Positions 31,540 to 42,572 of a stretch of 64,000 bases of DNA are shown piece after piece (position 1 is the first letter of the stretch; each line of letters opens with the position of its first letter). The notes under the pieces are model-generated. The model searched no databases. It saw only the letters and a list, made by a program, of their open reading frames with translations, and was not told where the DNA came from. The position numbers and the translations under genes were made by a program. The DNA is from Pseudomonas sediminis (GTDB taxonomy: Bacteria; Pseudomonadota; Gammaproteobacteria; Pseudomonadales; Pseudomonadaceae), in contig NZ_NIQU01000001.1 of assembly GCF_002741105.1 (NCBI RefSeq), forward strand, positions 868,001 through 932,000, read 5' to 3'.

Positions 31540-32708
31540 CAACGGCCCTCCCGGGTACGCAGGTTACGCTGCGACAGATCGCTGCTCAGCGGCACGGCCG
31601 GATCACGCGTTGTCGAATTGCTGCTGTTGGCGGAGCTGGAGGAAGAAGCGCCACCACGGCTGTCGATCATCTTGTCCAGCGGCAGATAGAGCAGGTTGTT
31701 CTGCCCCTTGTCACCGGTGACCAGAACCTTGCTGGTGTTGCTCATCACTTCCTGCATGGTGTCGATGTACAGACGCTCACGAGTGATCTCAGGCGCCTTG
31801 CGGTACTCGGTGACCAACTTGGTGAAACGATCCGCCTCACCTTGAGCGCGGGCGATGATTTCATCACGGTAACCGTTGGCCTCTTCCAGCAGACGCTGGG
31901 CCTGACCACGCGCTTCCGGAATGACGCCGTTGGCGTAGGACTCGGCCTGGTTCTTCTCACGCTGCTCGTCTTCACGGGCACGGATCACGTCATCGAAGGC
32001 TTCCTGAACTTCACGCGGCGCCGCAGCACTCTGGATGTTCACCTGAGTAATGGTGATACCGGTCCGGTAGTTGTCGAGGAAACGCTGCAGGCGCTCACGC
32101 ACCTCGCTGGCCATCAGTTCACGGCCTTCGGTCAGTACCTGGTCCATCTCGGTGGAACCCACCACATGGCGCACGGCACTGTCGGTGGCGTGCTGCAGGC
32201 TGACTTCCGGCTGATCGACGTTGAGCACGAAGTCCTGCAGGTTGCTCACCCGGTACTGCACGGTCAGCGGTACTTCGATGATGTTCTCGTCTTCGGTCAG
32301 CATGGCGCCCTGTTTGCTGTAGGCGCGTTCACGCGTGACGTTTTCCTGGAACTTGCGGTCGATTGGCGGGAAATAGATATTCAGGCCAGGACCAACGGTC
32401 TCGTGGTACTTGCCGAAGCGCAGCACCACAGCCTGCTCCTGCTCATCCACCACATAGATCGCGCTGTACAGCCATACCACCGCCAACAGGCCAAGGCCGA
32501 CGAATAGCAGGCCGAAGCCACCGCCGCCGCCACTGCGACCAGATTCGTCGTCACCACGTTTCTTGCCACCGCCAAACAGCCCATTGAGGCTTTCTTGCAG
32601 CTTGCGGAACGCTTCGTCGAGATCCGGCGGCCCCTGCCGACCACCGCCTTTGCGGCCGCCCCAAGGGTCTTGATTGTTCGAGTTGCCACCCGGCTCATTC
32701 CAAGCCAT
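31539..32708 (-). CDS. hflK: HflK, FtsH-modulating membrane protease subunit
   Basis: 389 residues from ATG 32708 (MAWNEPGG); the frame extends upstream but other family members start here. A Gly/Asn-rich N-terminus and a Gly stretch (SGGGGGF) precede one transmembrane helix (about 78-98), then a band-7/SPFH domain containing LNIYFPPIDRKFQENVTR and a Ser-rich C-terminus. Partner of HflC, with which it is translationally coupled by a TGATG overlap. hflX lies 97 bp upstream. Confidence 0.95.
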   Translation of the reverse strand: MAWNEPGGNSNNQDPWGGRKGGGRQGPPDLDEAFRKLQESLNGLFGGGKKRGDDESGRSGGGGGFGLLFVGLGLLAVVWLYSAIYVVDEQEQAVVLRFGKYHETVGPGLNIYFPPIDRKFQENVTRERAYSKQGAMLTEDENIIEVPLTVQYRVSNLQDFVLNVDQPEVSLQHATDSAVRHVVGSTEMDQVLTEGRELMASEVRERLQRFLDNYRTGITITQVNIQSAAAPREVQEAFDDVIRAREDEQREKNQAESYANGVIPEARGQAQRLLEEANGYRDEIIARAQGEADRFTKLVTEYRKAPEITRERLYIDTMQEVMSNTSKVLVTGDKGQNNLLYLPLDKMIDSRGGASSSSSANSSNSTTRDPAVPLSSDLSQRNLRTREGR

Positions 32709-32805
32709 AGCGTTCTCCGTACTGATAAAGCGAAGGCGCGCCCACGGCGCGCCGGCCAATGCTACCCAAAGCCCTATGGTGACAGCAAAGCCACTGTCCC
32801 AGGCT

Positions 32806-34107
32806 TTATTGCAAAGTATGTTGCTCGATGAAGGCCTGAGGCTCCAAACCTTCGCGACTCACCAGGCGATTGAGCTCGACTCGCGGCAAGCGTACCGCCA
32901 GCAAGCTATGCCCCAACTCGTCATGCTCCTCGCTCTGCACTGCCCCCAGCGCGAAGAACTGCGCACGCAGTCGCCCCAAGCGTTGCGGCAATTGCAGCGT
33001 AGCGACGAACAAATCTTCACCCAGCAGCTCCGCCACTGCTTGACGCAACAGTTCAAGGCCACGTCCCTCGCGGGCCGACAACCAGACACGTAGCGGCTTG
33101 CCATCAGCATCGCGCTGGATCTGCGGCTCGACACCATCCAACAAATCCAGCTTGTTGTATACCTCGAGCATCGGCAATTCGTGTGCGCCGATCTCCTTGA
33201 GCACGTTCTGCACCTGCTCGATCTGCGCCATACGCTCGGGCTCATGGGCATCGATAACGTGCAGCAGCAGATCGGAGTTGCTCGACTCTTCCAACGTAGC
33301 ACGGAAGGCTTCGACCAGTTTGTGCGGCAGGTGACGAATGAAACCCACGGTATCGGCCAGCACGATCGGCCCCAGGTCGTCGAGTTCGAGACGCCGCAAG
33401 GTCGGGTCGAGCGTGGCGAACAACTGATCAGCCGCATAAACCTCGGAAGTGGTCAGGGCATTGAACAGCGTGGACTTGCCAGCGTTGGTGTAACCCACCA
33501 GGGAAACCGAAGGAATATCCGCACGCCTGCGCCCACGGCGCGCCTGCTCGCGCTGACTGCGCACCTTCTCGAGCTTCTGCTTGATCTGGCGAATGCGCAC
33601 GCGCAGCAAGCGGCGGTCGGTTTCCAGCTGGGTTTCACCCGGACCACGCAGACCGATACCGCCCTTCTGCCGCTCGAGGTGAGTCCAACCACGCACCAGG
33701 CGTGTGCTCATGTGATCGAGCTGAGCCAGCTCGACCTGCAACTTGCCTTCGTGGGTGCGCGCACGCTGCGCGAAGATATCGAGGATCAAACCCGTACGAT
33801 CAAGCACACGACACTCGAAAGCGCGTTCAAGGTTACGCTCTTGGCTCGGTGTCAGGGTGTGATTGAAGATGACCAGATCGGCCTCGATGGCCTTGACCTG
33901 GTCGCGCAACTCCTCGACCTTGCCGCTGCCGATAAGAAACTTGGCAGTCAGGCGACTGCTGGGCACGCTAAAGAAAGCGACCATGTCAGCACCCGCCGAC
34001 ATGGCCAATTCTTGGAACTCCTGGGGATCTTCGCTCGCCTCGGAGTCTTGGCCTTCCAGATGAACCAGGATGGCCCGCTCACCGCCCTCATGACGCTCGA
34101 AGAACAA
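32806..34107 (-). CDS. hflX: Ribosome-associated GTPase HflX
   Basis: 433 residues. N-terminal HflX-specific domain with a nucleotide-binding fold (about 1-160) and coiled arm RQIKQKLEKVRSQREQARRGR, then the G domain with G1 GYTNAGKSTLFNAL, G3 DTVGFI and G4 NKLD. It binds the large ribosomal subunit and splits stalled 70S ribosomes, notably after heat stress. The first residues MFFERHEGGERAILVHLEGQ are typical of Gammaproteobacterial HflX. It starts 12 bp after hfq. Confidence 0.95.
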   Translation of the reverse strand: MFFERHEGGERAILVHLEGQDSEASEDPQEFQELAMSAGADMVAFFSVPSSRLTAKFLIGSGKVEELRDQVKAIEADLVIFNHTLTPSQERNLERAFECRVLDRTGLILDIFAQRARTHEGKLQVELAQLDHMSTRLVRGWTHLERQKGGIGLRGPGETQLETDRRLLRVRIRQIKQKLEKVRSQREQARRGRRRADIPSVSLVGYTNAGKSTLFNALTTSEVYAADQLFATLDPTLRRLELDDLGPIVLADTVGFIRHLPHKLVEAFRATLEESSNSDLLLHVIDAHEPERMAQIEQVQNVLKEIGAHELPMLEVYNKLDLLDGVEPQIQRDADGKPLRVWLSAREGRGLELLRQAVAELLGEDLFVATLQLPQRLGRLRAQFFALGAVQSEEHDELGHSLLAVRLPRVELNRLVSREGLEPQAFIEQHTLQ

Positions 34108-34119
34108 TGCAGCCCCCTA

Positions 34120-34401
<282 letters not shown>

Positions 34402-34480
34402 TCAATTTCAATAATTTTAGTAGGTAAACAATGGCTTCAGGCCGTCCCACCCCCAAGGATAGACGACCAGCGGCAAGGTC

Positions 34481-35452
34481 TCATTTCAATATGGAGACGC
34501 TTCCCAGGTATTTCAAGACGCGAGACAGATTGTCGCAGGCCAGGCTATCGAGCCAATGCACGTTCTCCCAACCGCGCAACCAGGTGAACTGACGCTTGGC
34601 CAATTGCCGAGTGGCGATGATGCCCCGCTCGACCATTTCGTCCCGGGACAGCTCGCCATCGAGGTATTCCCATACCTGGCGATAACCCACCGCCCGTATA
34701 GACGGCAATCCCGCGTGCAAGTCACTTCGTCTACGCAGGGCTTGGACCTCTTCCACGAAACCCTGTTCCAACATCACCCGAAATCGTTGAGCGATGCGGT
34801 CATGCAAAACCTGACGCTGCGCTGGTGCGATAGCAAGCTGAGCAACAGTATAGGGTAATTGCCCGGCGCCTGATGTGCCCGCATCGGGATTTCCTGCAGC
34901 CTGACGCAGGCGATGTTCGGTCATGCTCATGCCGCTCAGGCGATAGACCTCTAGCGCCCGAGTCAGACGCTGCGGATCATTGGGATGGATACGCGCAGCG
35001 GACTGCGGATCGACCGCTGCCAGCTCCCGATGCAGCACCTCCCAGCCTTCGGCCACCGCACGCGCTTCCAGCTCGGCGCGGATCGCCGGGTCAGCACTGG
35101 GCATATCAGCCAGCCCTTCCAGCAAGGCCTTGTAGTAGAGCATGGTGCCGCCGACCAACAGCGGGATACGCCCGCGCGCAGCACTCTCGGCCATCGCGGC
35201 CAGCGCATCGGTGCGAAATTCCGCCGCCGAATAGCTCTCGGCCGGGTCACGAATATCAATCAATGCATGGGGAAACGCGTCCAGAACGTCGCGCTCCGGC
35301 TTGGCCGTGCCGATGTCCATGCCGCGATAGACCAGCGCCGAGTCGACGCTGATCAGGTCACACGGCAACACGCGAGCGAGCTCCAGGGCCAGGTCGGTCT
35401 TGCCGGCGGCGGTCGGCCCCATCAGGAAGATTGCAGGAGGAAGCGAAGACAT
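34481..35452 (-). CDS. miaA: tRNA dimethylallyltransferase
   Basis: 323 residues from ATG 35452 ([19 protein letters not shown]). The P-loop GPTAAGKT, the [18 protein letters not shown] signature and the [12 protein letters not shown] and REVYEYLDGE-like regions identify the enzyme. It adds a dimethylallyl group to A37 of tRNAs reading UNN codons, the first step to ms2i6A. Sits between mutL and hfq as in E. coli and P. aeruginosa. Confidence 0.96.
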   Translation of the reverse strand: MSSLPPAIFLMGPTAAGKTDLALELARVLPCDLISVDSALVYRGMDIGTAKPERDVLDAFPHALIDIRDPAESYSAAEFRTDALAAMAESAARGRIPLLVGGTMLYYKALLEGLADMPSADPAIRAELEARAVAEGWEVLHRELAAVDPQSAARIHPNDPQRLTRALEVYRLSGMSMTEHRLRQAAGNPDAGTSGAGQLPYTVAQLAIAPAQRQVLHDRIAQRFRVMLEQGFVEEVQALRRRSDLHAGLPSIRAVGYRQVWEYLDGELSRDEMVERGIIATRQLAKRQFTWLRGWENVHWLDSLACDNLSRVLKYLGSVSILK

Positions 35453-35505
35453 CGATATGACTCGAAACACGAAGACAGGCGCCCCTGACTCAGGGCTTCA
35501 TTCAA

Positions 35506-37377
35506 TTACTGACCGCGCATGAACAGCTTGTCGAGCTGATCCATGCTGAGTTGCGTCCAGGTCGGGCGCCCGTGGTTGCACTGGCCGCTACGCTCGGTCT
35601 GCTCCATATCACGCAGCAAGCCATTCATCTCGGGAAGGGTCAGGCGCCGGTTGGCACGCACCGCGCCATGACAGGCCATGGTCGCCAAAAGCTCGTTGAG
35701 ATGCGCCTGGATGCGGTCGCTAGTGCCGTATTCCAGTAGATCGGCCAGCACATCACGCACCAACTGGGTGGCTTCGGCCTGCTTGAGCAGGGCCGGAATC
35801 TGGCGAATCGCCACGGTTTCGTCACCGAGACGCTGCAGCTCGAAGCCCAGACGCTGGAACCATTCGCCATGTTCCTCGGCGCAATCGGCTTCGCGCTGAC
35901 TGAGGGCGATGGACTCAGGTACCAGCAACGGCTGGCCACGCAAACCTTCGCTGGCCATGGCATGTTTCAGGCGTTCGTAGGTGATGCGTTCGTGGGCGGC
36001 GTGCATATCCACCACCACCAGGCCCTGAGCGTTTTCGGCAAGAATGTAGACACCTTTGAGCTGTGCCACAGCGTAGCCGAGCGGAGGAATGTCGCCCTGC
36101 TCCTGCGGTGTAGGCTGGACCTGAGCCGTCGGCAGTGGCGAAAAATACTCGCGATACGTGGCCTGGGCTTCGCCAGCGGATACGCCGGGGTTACCAGCAG
36201 GCTGCTGGTAACCCGCACCACTGCCGCGCCAGGCCGGCTGCGCAGTGGCCGGCGGGGTTTCAAGAATGCTGGCGGCCAGGCCCATCTCGCCTTGCGGGCC
36301 GAACTCCCCGGCGGCCAGGCCGGTCGGGCGCACCACGGGCGATATGGCCGCCGGGGCCGCCACCTGATCCTCCGGGCGCACATCGGCCAGGACACGATGC
36401 AATGTCCCGTAAAGGAAGTCATGAACCATGCGACTGTCGCGGAAACGCACTTCATGCTTGGTCGGGTGAACGTTGACGTCCACCGTCGACGGATCGATTT
36501 CCAGAAACAGCACGAAGGTCGGGTGGCGACCATTGAACAGTACGTCGCGATAGGCCTGGCGCACCGCATGGGCCACCAGCTTGTCGCGCACCATGCGGCC
36601 GTTGACGTAGAAATACTGCAGATCCGCCTGACTACGGGAGAAGGTCGGCAACCCAACCCACCCCCACAAACGTAGACCGCTGCGCTCGATCTCTATTGGC
36701 AGCGCCTGTTCGAGAAAAGCCGGCCCACAGACTGAAGCGACGCGGCGCGCACGACTGATCTCGTCGCCCGCCTCGTGCAGAGCAAACACGGTCTTGCCGT
36801 TGTGTCGCAGGTGAAAGCCAACATCGAAGCGGGCCAACGCCAGACGCTTGATCACTTCCTGCAGATGGTCGAACTCGGTCTTCTCGGCACGCAGAAACTT
36901 GCGCCGCGCCGGGGTATTGAAGAACAGGTCACGCACTTCCACCGAGGTGCCGACTGGATGCGCGGCAGGCTGCACCCGCGGCTCCATGTCACGGCCTTCG
37001 GTTTCCACCTGCCAGGCCTGCTCGGCATCGGCGGTGCGCGAAGTCAGGGTCAGGCGCGACACCGAACTGATCGAGGCCAACGCCTCGCCACGAAAGCCCA
37101 TGCTGAGCACGGCTTCTAGGTCTTCCAGCTCACGAATCTTGCTGGTGGCATGGCGCGCCAACGCCAGCGGCAGGTCGTCCGGGGCAATACCACCACCGTC
37201 GTCACGCACCTTGAGCAGCTTGACGCCGCCTTGCTCGACTTCGACATCGATACGCCGCGCACCGGAATCCAGGCTGTTTTCCAGCAATTCCTTGGCGACC
37301 GACGCCGGACGCTCGACTACCTCACCGGCAGCAATCTGGTTGGCCAGGCGCGGGCTGAGCAAATGAATACGGGACAT
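35506..37377 (-). CDS. mutL: DNA mismatch repair protein MutL
   Basis: 623 residues from ATG 37377 ([14 protein letters not shown]). The N-terminal GHKL ATPase has [17 protein letters not shown] and [11 protein letters not shown]; a transducer domain follows; a variable Gln/Pro-rich linker (about 350-430) leads to the C-terminal dimerisation domain. The C-terminal half carries [12 protein letters not shown], matching the DQHA(X)2E(X)4E endonuclease motif that is absent from E. coli MutL, so this MutL should nick DNA itself. That fits species lacking MutH. It starts 9 bp after amiB. Confidence 0.96.
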   Translation of the reverse strand: MSRIHLLSPRLANQIAAGEVVERPASVAKELLENSLDSGARRIDVEVEQGGVKLLKVRDDGGGIAPDDLPLALARHATSKIRELEDLEAVLSMGFRGEALASISSVSRLTLTSRTADAEQAWQVETEGRDMEPRVQPAAHPVGTSVEVRDLFFNTPARRKFLRAEKTEFDHLQEVIKRLALARFDVGFHLRHNGKTVFALHEAGDEISRARRVASVCGPAFLEQALPIEIERSGLRLWGWVGLPTFSRSQADLQYFYVNGRMVRDKLVAHAVRQAYRDVLFNGRHPTFVLFLEIDPSTVDVNVHPTKHEVRFRDSRMVHDFLYGTLHRVLADVRPEDQVAAPAAISPVVRPTGLAAGEFGPQGEMGLAASILETPPATAQPAWRGSGAGYQQPAGNPGVSAGEAQATYREYFSPLPTAQVQPTPQEQGDIPPLGYAVAQLKGVYILAENAQGLVVVDMHAAHERITYERLKHAMASEGLRGQPLLVPESIALSQREADCAEEHGEWFQRLGFELQRLGDETVAIRQIPALLKQAEATQLVRDVLADLLEYGTSDRIQAHLNELLATMACHGAVRANRRLTLPEMNGLLRDMEQTERSGQCNHGRPTWTQLSMDQLDKLFMRGQ

Positions 37378-37385
37378 GACACTCA

Positions 37386-38813
37386 CTACTGGGCTGCCAG
37401 CGCTGTGGCGGGTATCTGCAATGTCTGGCCGACCTTGATCACGTCACCATTGAGCTTGTTGGCACTACGCAGGGACGCCAGGCTGATCTGGTAACGCTGG
37501 GCGATCAACGCCAGGCTCTCGCCACGCGCTACCACGTGCTCACGCGGGCCAGCGGCGATCTTGCCCTCGTCGCGCAACCAGGCGACGTAGGTGCCGGGTG
37601 GTGGGTTTTCGTGGAAGAACTGCTTGACCCCGGACGTGATCGAACGCGCCAGCGCCTGCTGATGGCTGGCGGTGTGCAGCTTTCTCGCCTCGTTGGGATT
37701 GGAGATGAAGCCAGTTTCCACCAGGATTGAGGGAATATCCGGTGATTTCAGCACCATGAAACCCGCCTGTTCGACACGGCGCTTGTGCAGCGGGGTGATG
37801 CCGCCCATGTTCGACAGCACCTTCTGCCCGACATTGAGGCTGGAGGACAGTGACGCGGTCATCGACAGGTCCAGCAACACACCAGCAAGCATCTTGTCCT
37901 TGTCATCGAGGCTGACGTTGCCGGCGCCACCGATCAGGTCGGACTGGTTCTCGGCGTCGGCCAGCCAGCGCGCGGTCTCGGACGTGGCACCCCGTTCGGA
38001 CAAGGCATAGACCGAAGCGCCGAACGCCGAGGAGCGCGGCGCCGCGTCGGCATGAATGGAGACGAACAGGTCAGCGCCTTTCTTGCGCGCGATCTCGGTG
38101 CGCTTACGCAACGGGATGAAGTAATCCCCCGTGCGGACCAGTTCGGCTCGGAAACCCTTTTCGGCATTGATCTGCCGCTGCAACTCTTTGGAAATAGCCA
38201 GCGTCACGTTCTTTTCGTACTGTCCCTTGACCGGCGACAGTGCACCCGGGTCCTCACCACCATGGCCGGCATCGATGGCGACGACGATATCGCGCTTGCC
38301 ATTGGGCACGGGGGTCAACTTGGGTGGCGGCTGGGTCGGCGTGACCGGCACAGGAGGTTCACTAGTAGCAATACTGGGCGTTTGCGTGGCGGGTAGCGCA
38401 CTGCCCTGGTCGAACAAATCGACCACCAGGCGATGACCATATTGCTGATTAGGCGCCAGAGTAAAACTCTTCGGCGACACCGGCGCCGACAAATCGATGA
38501 CCACGCGCAGGTCGTCAGCGCTGCGCTGAGCCGAGCGCACACCGGTGATTGGGGTGTTGGCCAGCGAAAGCTGCTCGAGATTGGTCGCCAGCTTGGCACC
38601 CGTGACGTCGATGACGATGCGATCAGGTGCGGCCAGGGTGAACACACTGTGCTGTACCGGCCCAGACAGATCGAAGACCAGGCGAGTATTGTCCGGGGCA
38701 CGCCACAGACGCACGCCCCGTATATCGGAGGCAGCCAGGGCCTCGGCAGCCAGGGCCGCCAACAACACTCCCACAGCGGTAACCAGCGCGCCTATGCGCA
38801 TAACCAACCCCAT
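37386..38813 (-). CDS. amiB: N-acetylmuramoyl-L-alanine amidase with AMIN and LysM domains
   Basis: 475 residues. Signal peptide (about 1-28), an AMIN targeting domain (about 30-130) with [14 protein letters not shown], a proline-rich linker, an Amidase_3 zinc domain (about 175-400) with [10 protein letters not shown] and [13 protein letters not shown] C-terminal motif ([11 protein letters not shown]), and a C-terminal LysM ([17 protein letters not shown]). It cleaves septal peptidoglycan in cell separation, likely activated by EnvC/NlpD-type partners. The first ATG was used; MRIGA at 38801 is an alternative. Part of the tsaE-amiB-mutL-miaA order found in Pseudomonas. Confidence 0.94.
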   Translation of the reverse strand: MGLVMRIGALVTAVGVLLAALAAEALAASDIRGVRLWRAPDNTRLVFDLSGPVQHSVFTLAAPDRIVIDVTGAKLATNLEQLSLANTPITGVRSAQRSADDLRVVIDLSAPVSPKSFTLAPNQQYGHRLVVDLFDQGSALPATQTPSIATSEPPVPVTPTQPPPKLTPVPNGKRDIVVAIDAGHGGEDPGALSPVKGQYEKNVTLAISKELQRQINAEKGFRAELVRTGDYFIPLRKRTEIARKKGADLFVSIHADAAPRSSAFGASVYALSERGATSETARWLADAENQSDLIGGAGNVSLDDKDKMLAGVLLDLSMTASLSSSLNVGQKVLSNMGGITPLHKRRVEQAGFMVLKSPDIPSILVETGFISNPNEARKLHTASHQQALARSITSGVKQFFHENPPPGTYVAWLRDEGKIAAGPREHVVARGESLALIAQRYQISLASLRSANKLNGDVIKVGQTLQIPATALAAQ

Positions 38814-38823
38814 CGCTTCTTAT

Positions 38824-39297
38824 TCATTGCTCGCTGCTCAGGGCCTTGCACCAGGCCTCCCCTCGAGCCCCATGCCCCTGCAGCAACAGCGAACGGCCGC
38901 TCGCTTGGGTGTCAATGGTAATGTCCAGGTCGGGCTTTGGCAAAACGCCTGCGCCACGCTGCGGCCATTCGATCAGGCACAGGGCATCCCCCTCGAAGTA
39001 ATCACGGATGCCGAGAAACTCCAGCTCTTCAGGATCGACCAGACGGTAAAGATCGAAATGAAAGGCGCGCACGTCGCCAATTTCGTAGGGTTCGACCAGG
39101 GTAAAGGTCGGGCTTTTGACCGCACCAGCATGGCCCAGGCCGCGCAAAATGCCACGTGAAAGGGTGGTTTTGCCGGCGCCCAGATCACCATGCAGATAGA
39201 TGATGCCCAGGCCACCGCTGATCTCGGCAATCCGCGCACCCAAAGTCAGCATCGCAGCTTCGTCAGCTGCTTCGAGTTTCACTTCACACAAGGACAC
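38824..39297 (-). CDS. tsaE: tRNA threonylcarbamoyladenosine biosynthesis ATPase TsaE
   Basis: 157 residues starting at GTG 39297, chosen because GGAGGAG lies directly upstream at the right distance; the start overlaps the end of nnr by 19 bp. Walker [10 protein letters not shown], conserved [10 protein letters not shown] and HFDLYRL, and a tryptophan (IEWPQRG) typical of the family. It works with TsaB, TsaC and TsaD to make t6A at position 37 of ANN-decoding tRNAs. First of the tsaE-amiB-mutL-miaA-hfq-hflX run. Confidence 0.94.
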   Translation of the reverse strand: MSLCEVKLEAADEAAMLTLGARIAEISGGLGIIYLHGDLGAGKTTLSRGILRGLGHAGAVKSPTFTLVEPYEIGDVRAFHFDLYRLVDPEELEFLGIRDYFEGDALCLIEWPQRGAGVLPKPDLDITIDTQASGRSLLLQGHGARGEAWCKALSSEQ

Positions 39298-40775
39298 AAC
39301 TCCTCCAATAACTGACGAATGGTGCAAGGCAGATCACCAGCAGCCAGCCCACGACCCTGCGCAGCCAGCACCTCACCGGCCCGCGCATGCAGCCACACCG
39401 CCAGGCAGGCCGCATCATACGCTGCCATGCCTTGCGCCAGCAGTGCGCCAATCAATCCCGCCAGCACATCTCCCAACCCTGCGCCCGCCATCGCCGGATG
39501 GCCGCGATCACACAACGCCAGCCGCCCGCCCGGTTCAGCGATCAAGCTGCCTGCGCCCTTGAGTACCACTACCAGCCCGAAACGTTGCGCTAACGCTCGC
39601 GCCGCAGCCGGCCGATCCGCCTGCACGCTTGCGGTATCGGAGCCCAGCAAGCGCGCCGCCTCGCCCGGATGCGGCGTGAGCACACCCTGACCAGGCGCGG
39701 TGACCTGGCCGGCGGCCAGAAGATTCAACGCATCGGCATCCCAGACCTGAGGTACATCGAGACCGCAGACAGCAGACAGCAAACTGCGCGACCAGGCGCC
39801 CTGCCCCAGGCCAGGCCCTACCACACAGACATCGGCGCGCTCGCTCAGTGCCAATAACTGATTGGCGGAAGCGATTGCAGCGCACATGATTTCAGGCCGC
39901 CGCACCAGGGACGCCGCAACGTGCTCGGAACGAGTCGCCAGTGATACCAGGCCGGCACCGGCGCGCAATGCGCTATCAGCACAGAGCAGCGCAGCGCCGC
40001 CCATGCCCAGATCACCCCCGACCACCAGCAGATGACCGAACTGCCCCTTGTGCGCCACAGGCGAGCGCGCGCTCAACCGTGGGAGGTTGGCGGAATCGAG
40101 GCGCTGCGCCACGCTGGGCGCCTGGGCCGAAAGTTGAGCGTCGCCCTGCAGATTATCGAACTTCAGCTCGCCGCATAGCTCCGGACCAACTCCCGTCAGC
40201 AGGCCGAGCTTGAGGGCGATGAAGGTCACGGTCAGATCGGCGCACACTGCCACACCGAGACACGCGCCGCTGTCAGCATTCAAGCCAGAAGGAATATCCA
40301 CCGCCAGCACCGGCAAGCCACTCTGGTTGAGCATGCGTATCGCCTGGCCATAAGGCTCACGCACCGCCCCAGCCAGGCCCGTGCCAAGCAACGCATCGAC
40401 CAGGATGCCAGCCAGTGGCGCGCATTCGCTCCAGGGCAGGATATCCACGCCTGCACGCCTGGCCTCGGCACAAGCCTGAGCAGCATCACCATTCAGAGCC
40501 GCAGCATCCCCCACCGCCAGCACTCGCACACGCCACCCAGCACGCCGAGCCAGAGCGGCAATCAGGTAGCCATCACCCGCATTATTGCCGCGCCCAGCCA
40601 GTACGGTGATTTCGTCTGCATCCGGCCAGCGCCTGCGCAAGGCGCGCCAGGCCGCATGTGCCGCACGTTGCATCAACTCGAAGCCGGGGGTGCCGGCGGC
40701 GATCAGTTGCGCATCCAGCGCACGCACCTGTTCGGCGCTGTGCAGGCTCAACGGTAAAGAGGCGGGTAGAAGCAT
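39279..40775 (-). CDS. nnr: Bifunctional NAD(P)H-hydrate epimerase / ADP-dependent dehydratase
   Basis: 498 residues from ATG 40775, taken from the family start ([21 protein letters not shown]); the open frame runs much further upstream, antisense to queG, and that part is not coding. The N-terminal YjeF epimerase domain (about 1-210) has [10 protein letters not shown] and DIPSGLNAD; the C-terminal ribokinase-like dehydratase domain (about 225-490) has [25 protein letters not shown] and [19 protein letters not shown]. It repairs hydrated NADH and NADPH. Divergent from queG by 60 bp. Confidence 0.95.
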   Translation of the reverse strand: MLLPASLPLSLHSAEQVRALDAQLIAAGTPGFELMQRAAHAAWRALRRRWPDADEITVLAGRGNNAGDGYLIAALARRAGWRVRVLAVGDAAALNGDAAQACAEARRAGVDILPWSECAPLAGILVDALLGTGLAGAVREPYGQAIRMLNQSGLPVLAVDIPSGLNADSGACLGVAVCADLTVTFIALKLGLLTGVGPELCGELKFDNLQGDAQLSAQAPSVAQRLDSANLPRLSARSPVAHKGQFGHLLVVGGDLGMGGAALLCADSALRAGAGLVSLATRSEHVAASLVRRPEIMCAAIASANQLLALSERADVCVVGPGLGQGAWSRSLLSAVCGLDVPQVWDADALNLLAAGQVTAPGQGVLTPHPGEAARLLGSDTASVQADRPAAARALAQRFGLVVVLKGAGSLIAEPGGRLALCDRGHPAMAGAGLGDVLAGLIGALLAQGMAAYDAACLAVWLHARAGEVLAAQGRGLAAGDLPCTIRQLLEELCPCVK

Positions 40776-40835
40776 GGCTCGCTCGCAGCGGATGTCTGGC
40801 AGAATTATACCCACGTCCATCGCCTGCGCCCGCCC

Positions 40836-41900
40836 ATGTCCGATCAAACCCTCGACCTCAATGCTCTGGCCCTGTCCATCAAGGACTGGGGGCGTGAGCT
40901 GGGCTTTCAGCAGGTTGGCATCACCGATGTCGAGCTGGGCGAGCATGAGGCGCACCTGCAACGCTGGCTCGATGCTGGCTACCAGGGCGAGATGGACTAC
41001 ATGGCCGCCCACGGCAGCAAACGCTCGCACCCGGATGAGCTGGTGCCCGGCACCCTGCGCGTGGTGTCCCTGCGCATGGACTATCTGCCCGGCGATACGC
41101 AGATGGCCCAGCGCCTGCAGGAACCGGAGCAGGCCTACGTGTCGCGCTACGCCCTGGGCCGCGACTACCACAAGCTGATCCGCAAGCGCCTGCAACAACT
41201 GGCCGAACGCATCCAGCAGCAGATAGGCCCGTTCGGCTACCGCGCCTTCGTCGACAGCGCCCCAGTGCTGGAAAAGGCCATCGCCGAAAAGGCCGGCCTC
41301 GGCTGGATAGGCAAGAACACCCTGGTGCTCAATCGCAAGGCCGGCAGCTACTTCTTTCTCGGCGAACTGTTCGTCGACCTGCCACTGCCGGTGGACACAC
41401 CGCATGGCAGCGAGCATTGCGGACGCTGCAGCGCGTGCATGGATATCTGCCCCACAGCGGCCTTCGCCGGCCCCTACATGCTGGACGCCCGACGCTGCAT
41501 CTCCTACCTGACCATCGAACTGAAGGGCTCGATCCCGACAGAGTTGCGTGCGCCGATCGGCAACAGGGTGTTCGGCTGCGACGACTGCCAGATCGTCTGC
41601 CCCTGGAATCGCTTCGCTCGTCCCACCGAGCAGGGCGACTTCCAGCCGCGCCATGGCCTGGACAACAGCGGCCTGGCCGAGCTGTTCCTGTGGACGGAAG
41701 CAGAATTTCTCAGTCGTACCGAAGGTTCACCACTACGCCGCGCCGGCTACGAGCGCTGGCTACGTAACCTGGCAGTCGGTCTTGGCAATGCACCCTCGAC
41801 CATCCCAGTGCTGCAGGCGCTCACTGCCCGTCGCGAACACCCGTCGGAACTTGTGCGCGAACACGTGGAATGGGCGCTGGAGCGGCACAACGCGCTGTAG
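40836..41900 (+). CDS. queG: Epoxyqueuosine reductase
   Basis: 354 residues. The N-terminal cobalamin-binding part is followed by two [4Fe-4S] clusters, CGRCSACMDICP (about 196-207) and CDDCQIVC (about 249-256), and a HEAT-like C-terminus. It reduces epoxyqueuosine to queuosine in the wobble position of tRNAs for Asp, Asn, His and Tyr using B12. The stop codon TAG is the first triplet of the palindromic element that follows. Confidence 0.95.
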   Translation: MSDQTLDLNALALSIKDWGRELGFQQVGITDVELGEHEAHLQRWLDAGYQGEMDYMAAHGSKRSHPDELVPGTLRVVSLRMDYLPGDTQMAQRLQEPEQAYVSRYALGRDYHKLIRKRLQQLAERIQQQIGPFGYRAFVDSAPVLEKAIAEKAGLGWIGKNTLVLNRKAGSYFFLGELFVDLPLPVDTPHGSEHCGRCSACMDICPTAAFAGPYMLDARRCISYLTIELKGSIPTELRAPIGNRVFGCDDCQIVCPWNRFARPTEQGDFQPRHGLDNSGLAELFLWTEAEFLSRTEGSPLRRAGYERWLRNLAVGLGNAPSTIPVLQALTARREHPSELVREHVEWALERHNAL

Positions 41901-41935
41901 CCCGGATGAATTTTCCCGGATTTCATCCGGGCTAC
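41897..41935. repeat. REP-like palindrome starting in the queG stop codon
   Basis: GTAGCCCGGATGAA (41897-41910) and its perfect complement (41922-41935) with an 11-base loop. The TAG of queG lies within the left arm. Same family as the imperfect element after waaA (62898-62961). Confidence 0.7.
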
Positions 41936-41967
41936 ACGAGTGAACGCCAGCACCGCGACAACCGCTC

Positions 41968-41984
41968 GGTGCGCGCGGCGCACC
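41968..41984. repeat. REP-like palindrome before the orn stop
   Basis: GGTGCGC / GCGCACC around GCG, followed by CTACGA. Same type as the element at 25690, in the convergent gap between queG and orn. Confidence 0.6.
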
Positions 41985-42000
41985 CTACGAGCGGGCTCAT

Positions 42001-42543
42001 TTACACCTTGAGGAAATGCTTGCGGTAGTGACGCAGCTCGGCGATGGATTCGCGAATGTCATCCAGTGCCTGGTGAGTGGCGGTTTTCTGGAAGCTGTCC
42101 TTGACCTCTGGCGCCCACATGCCGGCCAGGATCTTCAGCGTCGATACGTCCAGGTAGCGGTAGTGGAAGTAGGCTTCCAGCGCCGGCATGTACTTGTAGA
42201 GAAAGCGGCGATCCTGGCCAATGCTGTTGCCGCAGATTGGCGACTTACCCTTCGGCACCCACTGTTCGAGAAAGGCGATGGTCTGCGCCTCGGCAGCGGC
42301 GCTGTCGATCTTGCTCTCACGCACGCGCTGAGTCAGGCCACTCTGGCCATGGGTGCGGGTGTTCCATTCGTCCATGCCGGCCAGAGCCTCGTCGCTCTGG
42401 TGAACGGCGATCACCGGTCCCTCAGCCAGTACGTTCAGCTCGCTATCGGTGACGATAGTGGCCATCTCGATGATCACATCACGCTCTGGCTCCAGCCCGG
42501 TCATTTCCAGGTCGATCCAGATCAGGTTGTTGGGGTTTTGCAT
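42001..42543 (-). CDS. orn: Oligoribonuclease
   Basis: 180 residues from ATG 42543 with AAGGAGCC upstream; the frame extends 27 bp further but the family starts [17 protein letters not shown] DEDDh exonuclease: IDLEMTGL (DE), CGNSIGQD (D) and the final HQALDDI (H...D). It degrades very short RNAs, including pGpG, the last step of c-di-GMP breakdown, which is relevant because this window encodes a diguanylate cyclase and a c-di-GMP effector. Preceded by a SAM methyltransferase gene on the same strand, 29 bp upstream. Confidence 0.95.
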   Translation of the reverse strand: MQNPNNLIWIDLEMTGLEPERDVIIEMATIVTDSELNVLAEGPVIAVHQSDEALAGMDEWNTRTHGQSGLTQRVRESKIDSAAAEAQTIAFLEQWVPKGKSPICGNSIGQDRRFLYKYMPALEAYFHYRYLDVSTLKILAGMWAPEVKDSFQKTATHQALDDIRESIAELRHYRKHFLKV

Positions 42544-42572
42544 GGTTAGGCTCCTTGGCTCAGGCGCCAAGT

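Noticed and set aside
40776..41654. N-terminal extension of nnr over queG
   Set aside because: The family start is at 40775; the extension is antisense to queG and has no similarity to the epimerase.
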